Source: a virus
DNA length: 50,881 nt
Direction: 5' to 3' (one strand)
Virus record (IMG/VR): IMGVR_UViG_3300017782_000027
Location: 1-50,881 of that record
In this document: positions 9,086 through 18,300 of the stretch, in pieces
Layout: every line of letters starts with the position of its first letter
How positions within the stretch are numbered: the stretch's first letter is position 1
Translations under genes and position numbers: made by a program
The notes under the pieces: generated by a model
The model's input: the letters and a program-made list of their open reading frames with translations, nothing else
What the model was told of the DNA's origin: nothing
Database searches by the model: none

Positions 9086-10041
9086 ACTATTCGTGTGTTT
9101 TGCTCATCGTATACCTCTATCATATGATTTAATCCTCCTAAAGCTTTTTTTACAATTTCATAATATTTATGACCACAAGTGTTTTCTTCATACTCCCTAG
9201 TTAAATCTGGAAACGTTTCCATAAATTCTGCTTTGTAAAACTGCCTATCTTTTGAATCAGCTACTACACCTGCATTATGAAATATCGCATGCTCACCCCA
9301 ATTGTTTATACTAGATGTTGACCAAGTAAAATCCATCTCTGGCACCACCATAGTGTGCTTACCTCTTTTCCATAAGTTCCACAATACCGCCCACATATCA
9401 GAACACCATATTTGCAACTCGTGATGTGTTGGATCCGCAGCCTGCTTCTGTTGATTAAGCTCAGTAACCTCAGCAAACAATCTATTAGAATCACGCTCTA
9501 CATCCATCCAATAATATTTATCTACGTTCTTTATAAAGTATTGTGCTCCACCTGAATGCCACTGATTCTTTTTCACAGTCTCTTCATCTATTGCCATTAT
9601 ACTTAACATCTTTTCTAAAACATCACGTCCCTTTGAAAGTATATAGTCGTAACCAATATATGATATAGTGTCAGAAACGTAACAGATATCATCTCTAGAT
9701 AATTTATCCTCTGCAAGTGGTTTAACTAAAGCTATGTCACAGTCATGATAAAACACAGTGTCTGCAAACAAACTAGGGTTAGCTTCGTAATGTTTTTGTA
9801 TTATGTGAGGTCTTATACTTGAAATGTATCTCCTATCTAATCTAGTGTCTTCATAGAAAGCAAATGTAACGCCAGGATATTTACTGATCATTGTGTTAAA
9901 GTGATCGTCTACCTCACCATGTTTTGCAGAAACTATATGACAATTGTCTAAAGCTACACCTTGCTCTTTAAAAGAGTAAAGCATAACATCTATTTGCCAT
10001 GCGTAATATTTAGTGGCTGGTTGAGCACAAAGGTATTTCAT
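9082..10041 (-). CDS. Glycosyltransferase-like protein, GT-A fold
   Basis: The 319-residue product has GT-A features: an acidic YHDCDI at residues 98-103 that matches a DXD-containing strand end, a WHSGGAQYF segment of the kind that lines the donor site, and a C-terminal HNAGV strand. I do not recognise the exact family. The start at ATG 10041 lies one base after the TAA of the upstream gene (TAATATG). A longer reading with another 16 residues would overlap that gene and lacks similarity to a glycosyltransferase start. The 3' end overlaps the next glycosyltransferase by four bases. Acceptor unknown. Confidence 0.75.
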   Translation of the reverse strand: MKYLCAQPATKYYAWQIDVMLYSFKEQGVALDNCHIVSAKHGEVDDHFNTMISKYPGVTFAFYEDTRLDRRYISSIRPHIIQKHYEANPSLFADTVFYHDCDIALVKPLAEDKLSRDDICYVSDTISYIGYDYILSKGRDVLEKMLSIMAIDEETVKKNQWHSGGAQYFIKNVDKYYWMDVERDSNRLFAEVTELNQQKQAADPTHHELQIWCSDMWAVLWNLWKRGKHTMVVPEMDFTWSTSSINNWGEHAIFHNAGVVADSKDRQFYKAEFMETFPDLTREYEENTCGHKYYEIVKKALGGLNHMIEVYDEQNTRIV

Positions 10042-10042
10042 A

Positions 10043-11005
10043 TTATGGAAAGCTTTTTGAAATCTCTGAGTTGACCGCAAAGATTTCAACTGGAGATGTA
10101 CTATCGTTAACTAATTTAATATTAGCATAGTACCCTTTCAATCCATAACTTTCTGCTATTGGTGATTTAGCTCCAAAGAAAAAGTCACCTGGGTTAGGTG
10201 TAACTGTAGAGCCTCCTACCGTTAATGTTTGTGGTGTTTTAGCAGAGACAACGCCTATCTGTTGATAGGATCCTCCCTGAGCACGATATAAAGTGTCTCC
10301 TATTGAAACACTGCTTGGCACAAAATTAAATGAATAAGTTAGATTGTTGAGTAGTACTAGGTTGCCAATTCCCTGAACAGATAAAAGTTCAGTATTTGTA
10401 ATGTCTTTGTCATCACGTCTAATGTACGCATAATAAAAACCTTCTTTCTTTTTGAAAGATTCTTTGTTTACGTGTCCACTATCAAGATTAGTTGTAACTG
10501 TTATATCCCAGTCACTATTATCTCCTTCTATTTCTATTGTTTTAAATATTTTGTTTTCAGATGGTGCTGGATTAGAAACAAATCCAATCTCAGTATTATA
10601 TGCAGTTCCATAAAAAGTGTTCCTACTGCTTTCATCTGCATGATGTTTGTATAACTGACCATCCTTAAAAGTAAAAAAATCACTATTTATGTTTTGCATA
10701 AACTCAGGAACATAAGAATGAAAAGATGTCCACCCTTTGTTCATTTCATTAAATGTTATTGTGCTTTCTTGTTTATCTGATTTTTCAGGATTTACATACG
10801 CATCAGTTACAAATGGATCAGCCTCTATGGGCAAACTATAAACACCATTAGGAATGTCTGAGTTTACATCGCATTGATCCGATAAATACTTAGGTCTGTA
10901 GTCAGGATCACCAGGAACATTATTCTTTGTAATGTTTGTTGGTTTACCATTTACATACTTCCTAAGAGTTTGTACTTGTGCGTATCCTGATCTGTATTTA
11001 GCCAT
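10043..11005 (-). CDS. Structural protein of tail/neck region, crAss-like type
   Basis: The 320-residue product contains WTSFHSYVPEFMQNINSDFF followed by TFKDGQLYKHHAD and NTFYG, a combination I recall from structural proteins encoded near the muzzle gene in crAss-like and other Bacteroidota podoviruses. The rest is beta-rich with no catalytic motif. I start it at the ATG at 11005; an upstream TTG in frame adds two residues but lies inside the promoter box. The TAnnTTTG element ends three bases before the ATG, so translation may be leaderless. The four glycosyltransferases follow immediately. Exact virion position cannot be assigned. Confidence 0.72.
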   Translation of the reverse strand: MAKYRSGYAQVQTLRKYVNGKPTNITKNNVPGDPDYRPKYLSDQCDVNSDIPNGVYSLPIEADPFVTDAYVNPEKSDKQESTITFNEMNKGWTSFHSYVPEFMQNINSDFFTFKDGQLYKHHADESSRNTFYGTAYNTEIGFVSNPAPSENKIFKTIEIEGDNSDWDITVTTNLDSGHVNKESFKKKEGFYYAYIRRDDKDITNTELLSVQGIGNLVLLNNLTYSFNFVPSSVSIGDTLYRAQGGSYQQIGVVSAKTPQTLTVGGSTVTPNPGDFFFGAKSPIAESYGLKGYYANIKLVNDSTSPVEIFAVNSEISKSFP

Positions 11006-11008
11006 ATG

Positions 11009-11016
11009 CAAATATA
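11009..11016 (-). promoter_or_regulatory. Putative Bacteroidota -7 promoter element
   Basis: The minus strand reads AATTCGTATATTTGCAT and then ATG. This matches TAnnTTTG and shares the extended flank AATTCG…CA with the box at 42915. It sits in the 15-base gap between two genes, three bases from the start codon. Confidence 0.55.
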
Positions 11017-11020
11017 CGAA

Positions 11021-14000
11021 TTAACATCTATCATAATTTGGTAAGTCCTTAGCATTCCCTAACTCAGTAACAAATCCATTCTTTATATACATATAGGTGC
11101 TTTCTCTAGCTGTTTCTACTGACCAAGGCCAGTCGCCATCTGTAAATGCTTCAGTAATAGGACCCCAATCTATTCCACCCATAACATTATCTACCCAATA
11201 ATACCCATCAGGATACCCTCTACCATCTAAGTCAGCAAATATTTTCATACCGACAAGATCATTAAGTAATCTATCTTTAGGTGGAAAAGCCATCATAAAA
11301 TCTCCATACGTTGCACTCGAGAATATAGGTGCTGTACTAGCTAGATCAAAACCTAATGGCACTGGTATGGCAAAGTTGTTCTCATATGTAAGCTGTTTCC
11401 TAAACTCTTCACCATCAACGCTTGCTTGTCGTAAAAGTTTAGACCTGTCATTTGTATGATATATATCGAAATCGTAAATAAAATTCCAAGGAGCAGCAAA
11501 GGTTCGGTTTTCTACACTATCATAGTAAATGTGAAGACCAAGTTTTTCACTATTCATATAAAAAGAATAATTAGGATCGGAGGCATTTGGTTGAGTAAAT
11601 ATCCTATCTAACGTTTCATCGTGTAATATATTTATTGTTTGATTTGCGAATCCCTCAATTGTAATTGGTGTTGTTATTGTATAAACTGTTATGTCAAACA
11701 CACCATCAAACTGCACCAATTGACCACTGTTCTTAGTATAAATTATGGTAAACGCTTGATCTGATTGATACCTCATTTTTCTACACACAGTAGCTGCAGT
11801 GTACTCTAGATCATTAGGATCTACTACTATGCTAGGTGGGATTATTTCTGCAGTAGGCTCATTAGCTATTGTTGGTGCAAGTGCTTGAGGCCAAGTTGAA
11901 ACCGACCAGATGTGATTTATCAATAGCATGGGATCACCAGAAGGAGTATTGTAGTCTTCATAATAACCATTAGTAAAATAACCATATATCTCTGAGCCTT
12001 GACGTTCAGATTCTGTAACTATTACATACTCTTTAGCGACTCTCCACGAGCTTATGATATCACTAATGACTGGACTTGATGATGATTGAGAATTACTTAT
12101 CACCACCTTCCTGGCAGACTCGGTGTAAACATTTTTTCTGAACGTGTAAACAAAGTCTTCATCATCACCAGTATTAGCAATAGTTCCCCAAGTTTGTAGT
12201 CCGTAACTATCATTGTTAGGATCCTCAGCAGCCCATTCAGCAAAATCCCAGTTAACAAAATCTTTAGTCCATAACGCTTGATTCCATCTCCACGTATTGT
12301 TTGTCCCTGCTTTATTGTATTCAATACCATTAGTTTGGCGTTGGAAAAGAAATTGTTCGCCATAATGATTTTTTTGCAACGTTCCAAATTCCTCTAGTTG
12401 TGCTGCAGTCCAAGTGTTTCCTTGATTGTCTGTAAATGGTAGTGTTAATGTTGTCCAAGTAGTTCCATTATTTGTAGAAATATATATAGGCCTGTTGTCT
12501 CCGCCAGACCATCCATTGGGAGTGTAAGCATATACCGCCATAGCTTTTGAGCCAATTGCTTGTATATTTGCAACACCAAAATATCTGTTGTTATCATTTA
12601 ATAACTGACTCGTAACTTCATAATTACTCCAAGTGCTTGCGTCTCCTATTTCAGATACAGGCACAACATATGATCTACCAAGCGTTCCACCGTTAGTCCC
12701 TCTAGTATCATCCAAAAGATACATGTATCCATTTTCTATACAGCAGTTTCCGCCAACATAGAATTGCTTACTAACCGTTGCTGTATTCCAAGATACTCCA
12801 TTTCCTAAATTACTTAAATTGGATACCGATTGAAATGTTGATGCGTTTGTACTGTAATATAAATTAGAACCTCCTGAACTTTGATGTGCTAAAAAATTGT
12901 CTGTACTTCCATCGTATTCGCATATAAAATAAATAAACTGATTTGAAGTTGGAAAGGTATGTACAAGACTTTGTGAAAGCATATCGTCTGTAGATTTATG
13001 CAAAGTATTTCTTGTTGTAACCGTAGGACTATTTGGATCTACTGAAAAATACACATCATTTCCATGTGATGTTATGCTTCTAGGATAAAACCCCCAACCA
13101 GTTCCATTGGAATGTTGTTGCTGTATAGTAGCGTCAGTTTTAAAATTATAAGTAAACCAATATTGATTTTGATAAGTAGCATCAAGATCAAGCTGATAAT
13201 TTGCAAAAAAGTATGATTTACCATTTCCATAACTATTAGCACCAACATTTGCATACATTTGATTATAAGGCCCAAATGTGCTACTTGGTAAATTAGGATA
13301 CGATCCGTACACTTCTTGATCACTCCAGCTAGTACCAACTTCTCCTGTAACTAATCCTTTAGTATGATTAATAACAGGCCTCATAAGTCCATCTCTAAGA
13401 ACTTCGCCACTGTTTAAATTACTGGCATTTCTCATGTTATTGTGATTGTAATATTGAACTCCACTATACATATACAATTCACCATTGAAAGTAAAAGCTT
13501 GAGGCTCACCTTCTGGATACGTTAAATTCAAAGAGGCATTAGATGAGTGTGCTTGTGTGATTGTATAATTACTTAGATCAACTTCATATACCCAATTCAA
13601 TCCAAAATTCCATGATGCTGCGTATACTTCATCACCTGTTACTACACAAAGACCTGAAGGTTCTACTGCAAGAGATGGACCTTGGATTTGTATAAAATTA
13701 TTGACAGTACCTAAATTTGCATCGTATTCGTTAAACTCAGTATAATACTGAGTGTTAAAAGTTTTAGTAGGATTGTTGGTTCTATAAAAACGGAATGCCA
13801 ACCTTATGTCAGCTTGTGCATTACTAACACCTGTTTGACTAGGAAAGTACCTATACAACTCATACTCCTGATAAGGATATCCACTATGTTTAAATTCTTT
13901 GCATTCTATAAACAAATAATCGTGTTCTATACTTGCGTGCAAACGACCCCAATTAGTATATTTAGGATATATGTTGGCTTGACCTGTCATTTGATAACTC

Positions 14001-15376
14001 CTAAATGAATTTTTTAAATCTTCAAAACCATTATTAGTTCCATTAAAAAACTCAACTTCTGAAAATGTTTTTCCATCATCAGTTGACACACTTACTAGTA
14101 TCTGATTGTTAGCAGCACTACTAGTTTGAGGCCTATATAAAGTTAGACAATACCAAACATGTTGATTACTAGCGTTTACTCCTGCATATGCAACGTCTAA
14201 TATGCTTACATTGCCGCCAGTTTGAGAGATATAACCTCTATAAACATCAACCAAGCTATCAGTAGATGTTTGAAAAGATCTAGTTTTGTCTTCAGATCTT
14301 CTAATTATTGCGTAATTGTAAACAGTCAATATGGTTGCGTCACCTCTTTGATAACTGACCCCATAAGGCTCTATAGGCACTGCTCCTCCAGGTTTATAAG
14401 ATTCGGTATCCACTCGATGAATCCCCCATGAATATGCATTAGTAGCGGATTTTGGTATATCATAAACATTAGAACCCATGCCTCTTTGTGTTTGACCACT
14501 ATAAGCTACTAGATTTGGTTGATAACTGGCTGGTCCTCCGCCTAAAAATTCACAGGGAGCAACTTTGATAATACTAACTATACTATCTGAAACCCAAACA
14601 TTCCTATCTCCTGGCGTAGATACACATGAATCCTTATATATGACCCAATTAGCTGTTCCTCTTAAACCATTGTCAAAGATCATGCTTCCTTCTATAAAAT
14701 CTCCATTAACCACAACAGTTACTGTCCCCCAATAAATGTCTATTGAGCCACTATACACACTTGTGTTTACAGTCACTGTTTTAGAATTATTTGATGATAT
14801 TGTAAAAGGAGCTCCACCATTTATAGTGTTAGCTGAATAAAAGGTCATTGCATTTGCCTCAAGTCCTATTTGAAATGAATAAGTTGCAGTTCCTAAAGCT
14901 AAAGAGGGATACAATAATGGTTCGTATATAAAACCACTTGGAAGTGATTTAGGCCAAAACCATCCATCAAATATAGGATAATCTCCACCAGACCTGGATA
15001 CACTAAATGCTATTTGTTGTAGGCCTACATTACTAATACATCTTTCAGGAAAGTTTGCAGTAGGAAAATCTATATATGCCTCATTCATAGGCTCTTGTCG
15101 ACACTCAATATCACCTATATCATATTTTAATGTGACAATAAATGTTTGTGTTCCGTATATACCATTGCCATCACGATCAAGCCTAGAGAAGTCTGTTGCT
15201 GTATCATCATAGCTCAATACACTACCACTAGAATTGTCCCACTGACTTCCATTTATCACTAGCTCTGGAGGACCAATAAAAAGTTTACCAGAACTAGCCT
15301 TAAAACTAAATGGACCAAGCTCACCTGAACTTAATTCTCTTATAGTATAATCTTGTATGAGTACGTTGTTTGCCAT
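11021..15376 (-). CDS. Large tail protein with Asp-box (BNR) repeats, putative receptor-binding propeller
   Basis: This 1451-residue protein is rich in Tyr, Asn, Trp, Thr and Ser, as is common for secreted beta-rich adhesins and tail proteins. Asp-box motifs of the S-x-D-x-G-x-T-W/F type are seen near residue 430 (STDDGKTFSE) and residue 966 (STNNGTTWTT), with weaker ones (HKSTDD, YYSTNAST) between. Asp-boxes mark bladed beta-propellers of the sialidase/BNR type, so a glycan-binding or glycan-cleaving propeller is plausible. I cannot see a full set of sialidase catalytic residues (arginine triad), so enzyme activity is open. A double promoter box precedes the ATG. Position between the muzzle extension and a structural gene fits a receptor-binding protein. 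Confidence 0.75.
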   Translation of the reverse strand: MANNVLIQDYTIRELSSGELGPFSFKASSGKLFIGPPELVINGSQWDNSSGSVLSYDDTATDFSRLDRDGNGIYGTQTFIVTLKYDIGDIECRQEPMNEAYIDFPTANFPERCISNVGLQQIAFSVSRSGGDYPIFDGWFWPKSLPSGFIYEPLLYPSLALGTATYSFQIGLEANAMTFYSANTINGGAPFTISSNNSKTVTVNTSVYSGSIDIYWGTVTVVVNGDFIEGSMIFDNGLRGTANWVIYKDSCVSTPGDRNVWVSDSIVSIIKVAPCEFLGGGPASYQPNLVAYSGQTQRGMGSNVYDIPKSATNAYSWGIHRVDTESYKPGGAVPIEPYGVSYQRGDATILTVYNYAIIRRSEDKTRSFQTSTDSLVDVYRGYISQTGGNVSILDVAYAGVNASNQHVWYCLTLYRPQTSSAANNQILVSVSTDDGKTFSEVEFFNGTNNGFEDLKNSFRSYQMTGQANIYPKYTNWGRLHASIEHDYLFIECKEFKHSGYPYQEYELYRYFPSQTGVSNAQADIRLAFRFYRTNNPTKTFNTQYYTEFNEYDANLGTVNNFIQIQGPSLAVEPSGLCVVTGDEVYAASWNFGLNWVYEVDLSNYTITQAHSSNASLNLTYPEGEPQAFTFNGELYMYSGVQYYNHNNMRNASNLNSGEVLRDGLMRPVINHTKGLVTGEVGTSWSDQEVYGSYPNLPSSTFGPYNQMYANVGANSYGNGKSYFFANYQLDLDATYQNQYWFTYNFKTDATIQQQHSNGTGWGFYPRSITSHGNDVYFSVDPNSPTVTTRNTLHKSTDDMLSQSLVHTFPTSNQFIYFICEYDGSTDNFLAHQSSGGSNLYYSTNASTFQSVSNLSNLGNGVSWNTATVSKQFYVGGNCCIENGYMYLLDDTRGTNGGTLGRSYVVPVSEIGDASTWSNYEVTSQLLNDNNRYFGVANIQAIGSKAMAVYAYTPNGWSGGDNRPIYISTNNGTTWTTLTLPFTDNQGNTWTAAQLEEFGTLQKNHYGEQFLFQRQTNGIEYNKAGTNNTWRWNQALWTKDFVNWDFAEWAAEDPNNDSYGLQTWGTIANTGDDEDFVYTFRKNVYTESARKVVISNSQSSSSPVISDIISSWRVAKEYVIVTESERQGSEIYGYFTNGYYEDYNTPSGDPMLLINHIWSVSTWPQALAPTIANEPTAEIIPPSIVVDPNDLEYTAATVCRKMRYQSDQAFTIIYTKNSGQLVQFDGVFDITVYTITTPITIEGFANQTINILHDETLDRIFTQPNASDPNYSFYMNSEKLGLHIYYDSVENRTFAAPWNFIYDFDIYHTNDRSKLLRQASVDGEEFRKQLTYENNFAIPVPLGFDLASTAPIFSSATYGDFMMAFPPKDRLLNDLVGMKIFADLDGRGYPDGYYWVDNVMGGIDWGPITEAFTDGDWPWSVETARESTYMYIKNGFVTELGNAKDLPNYDRC

Positions 15377-15383
15377 TTATTTA

Positions 15384-15399
15384 CAAATTTACAAATTTA
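15384..15399 (-). promoter_or_regulatory. Two tandem TAnnTTTG promoter boxes
   Basis: The minus strand reads TAAATTTGTAAATTTGTAAATAA and then ATG. Both copies of TAAATTTG match the Bacteroidota -7 box. The first overlaps the TAA stop of the upstream gene. This suggests that the Asp-box protein has its own promoter. Confidence 0.45.
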
Positions 15400-18300
15400 G
15401 GTTAATGTATAGAGTGATACTGGAGTTGTTCCGTAAGCGTCAGTTAACTGTGCAACAACTGTAGCATCTTCCCATCTCACAACCACTAGGTCATCTATAG
15501 CACCTCCGCTAGAATTTATGATTGCAAAATATTTTGTAACATTTTGAGTTGGGAAACTATTTTGACCACCATTAAAATCTATATCATTAATATTTGGAAC
15601 CACACATATATTTGAACCTGGAGGCGGTGAACAATAATAACTGCTACACACGTCAAACTGAGGTCTAAAATTGTAGTAGTAAAATCCTCTTTGATCATTA
15701 GGATATTTTGCAGTTGCAAGTGGTTGATAAGTCCCAAAATACGTTTGACCTAAATCAAATATTTCTTTATCTGTTGGATAATCATCTCCCATGTTTATAA
15801 TAAAGTGATATGATTGTCTTAGCAATGTTTGTGTTAATGACTGACTAAACACTGATTTATTCATACCTCCAATGGCAGAACCATATGTTACATACAAATC
15901 GGAAGCTGCATAAACCTTAAAGAATGCATCTGAATTATATCTAGCATCTAGCGGATATTTGTCGAACTCATCATAACATCCATCATTGTCATCATCTGGA
16001 TCAAGGTGATCTGGTATACCATCGCCATCTGTATCTATAGTTGATGTAGTTGTTGTTGGGAACACTGTTGTCGTACTCGAAGTTGAGCTTGACGTTGATG
16101 TTGATGATGTCGATGACGTACTGGAAGTAGACGAAGTAGATGTTGTTGGACCTACAGGTATCGTAGTTTCAGTAGTAGACGAAGTAGATGATGTTGTTGA
16201 TGTTGCAGGAGATTCAGGACACGAAACAGTTATTACCCATGCAGTAGATGCTAATGGTGCAAATATTTGCAAGTCAAGTATCTGATAACTTTGTGGCTTG
16301 AACCATCTTATGGTCCTTTTATTAGTGGTAGTGTTTGATCCTGATATAGTTTCAGTAGCTACACCTCTATTTGTCAACTCTGTATTTAATTGAGATTGAT
16401 AACTTGGCCCACCTATATATCCAGTATCGTAAACAAGATCTCCTAAATACCTTACTATTAATTTGTCTGGTATTTGATATGTTTCAAATGTAATTGTAAC
16501 CCATCCAGTTCCTGTACCTAATATAGCTTTAGAATTACTTGGGAATGTCTGACCAGCAGAATAAGACCAATTACCTGGACAAGCTTGCTGTGGGTACGTT
16601 ATTGTCGTGGTTGGTGTTGTAGGGTTAGTTGTTGTAGATGACGTTGTTGAAGTTGGATTCGAACAGTCTCTTATATCTAACACTTCACCAGTACTTGATA
16701 TTTTTAATAACGTTTTATCTACCGTAGGACTAGTTCCATCGTTAAATTGAGATGAAGCTACAAACCAATGATAACTAACAGATTTATTCAGCGTTCCATC
16801 AAAAACAGAATGATTAAAATTCTTGACATATTCACCTATTTGAGGCAACAATCCATTCCCTGTATGTCTTTTAGCTGCTCTAAATTTAAATACATCACAT
16901 AAGAATTCTTGGAACCACTCTGTTGGTCCTCCGAATGTCTGTGCCGATTCATAATTCTCAATAGCATACCATAGGTATCCAAACCCATCGGTACCCAAGA
17001 AGAACCCTTCAGTTGGGAAAAGCGTAGTACTACTAGTGCTGCTTGTTGTTGTTGGTAATAGAGTTGTACTTGATGATGTAGATGACGATGTAGAACTACT
17101 CGTGCTAGTAGATGTTGGCGGATTTGGCTCTAAAGTTGTGGAACTTGTAGATGTACTACTAGTAGAAGTTGTAGGCTCTAGAGTCGTGCTAGAGGTTGAA
17201 CTTGAAGTGGAGCTTGATGTAGAACTAGTGCTACTTGTTGAGCTACTCGTACTAGTTGTAGAGCTACTAGTAGAACTAGACGTAGAACTTGATGTAGAAC
17301 TAGACGTAGAACTTGATGTAGAACTCGTTGGTTGCAGAGTTGTACTCGATGTTGATGATGATGTAGAAGAAGAGGTACTACTAGTTGTACTTGAAGTACT
17401 TGATGACGTACTTGTCGTGCTAGAAGACGTGCTTGATGATGTACTAGAAGATGTACTAGAAGACGTACTAGATGATGTACTAGACGAAGTACTTGAGGAC
17501 GTACTAGACGAAGTACTGGACGATGTACTAGTGGTAGGCTCTAATGTTGTTGTCGTTGTTGGACATGGACCAGCTACATTAGCACTTTGATAATATGTAA
17601 ATGCTGAAGTTGCATAATAACATAAAACATATAAACAGCTTGTGCTTCCTGCATTTAGGGTAACTATATCTCCTGGTTGATATGGAGTAGCCTCTAACGC
17701 ATTTGCCCAAACATATCCAGTACCACTTATTGTTCTTAAAAGATATACTGGATAATTATTTGTACCATCAGGATAAGATCCAGTAGGACATCCAAAAGTT
17801 GTTGTTGAACTTGTGCTAGATGTTGTTGAGCTAGATGTAGATGAACTAGTAGAACTACTTGTACTGCTTGTAGTCGTTGAACTAGACGTTGAACTAGACG
17901 TTGAGCTAGACGTAGAACTAGACGTTGAGCTACTAGTGCTACTTGTAGTTGTTGTGCTAGACGTAGAGCTAGATGTACTAGTTGTTGAGCTTGATGTACT
18001 TGTAGTTGAGCTAGATGTACTAGTTGTCGAACTAGATGTAGAGCTTGATGTCGAACTAGATGTAGAGCTTGTTGTTGTAGATGACGATGTGCTTGAAGTC
18101 GTTGTAGATGATGTAGATGTAGTTGGGCATGATGAACATATATCCATGATAGCACCCAAGTTACTTGTCCTCATTGTTAGCGGTGCAATTTTACATTGCA
18201 TCTTATCATTAGGATCAAATGAAAATCCTGAATACTGAAATACACCTGTAAAGTAAGGGATTGTTAACGCTGCATCTTGCCATATGTATCCTTGGAATGG

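Noticed and set aside
12100-12387. 95-codon frame inside the Asp-box protein gene
   Set aside because: Other-frame shadow in a long, well-supported gene; no recognisable domain.
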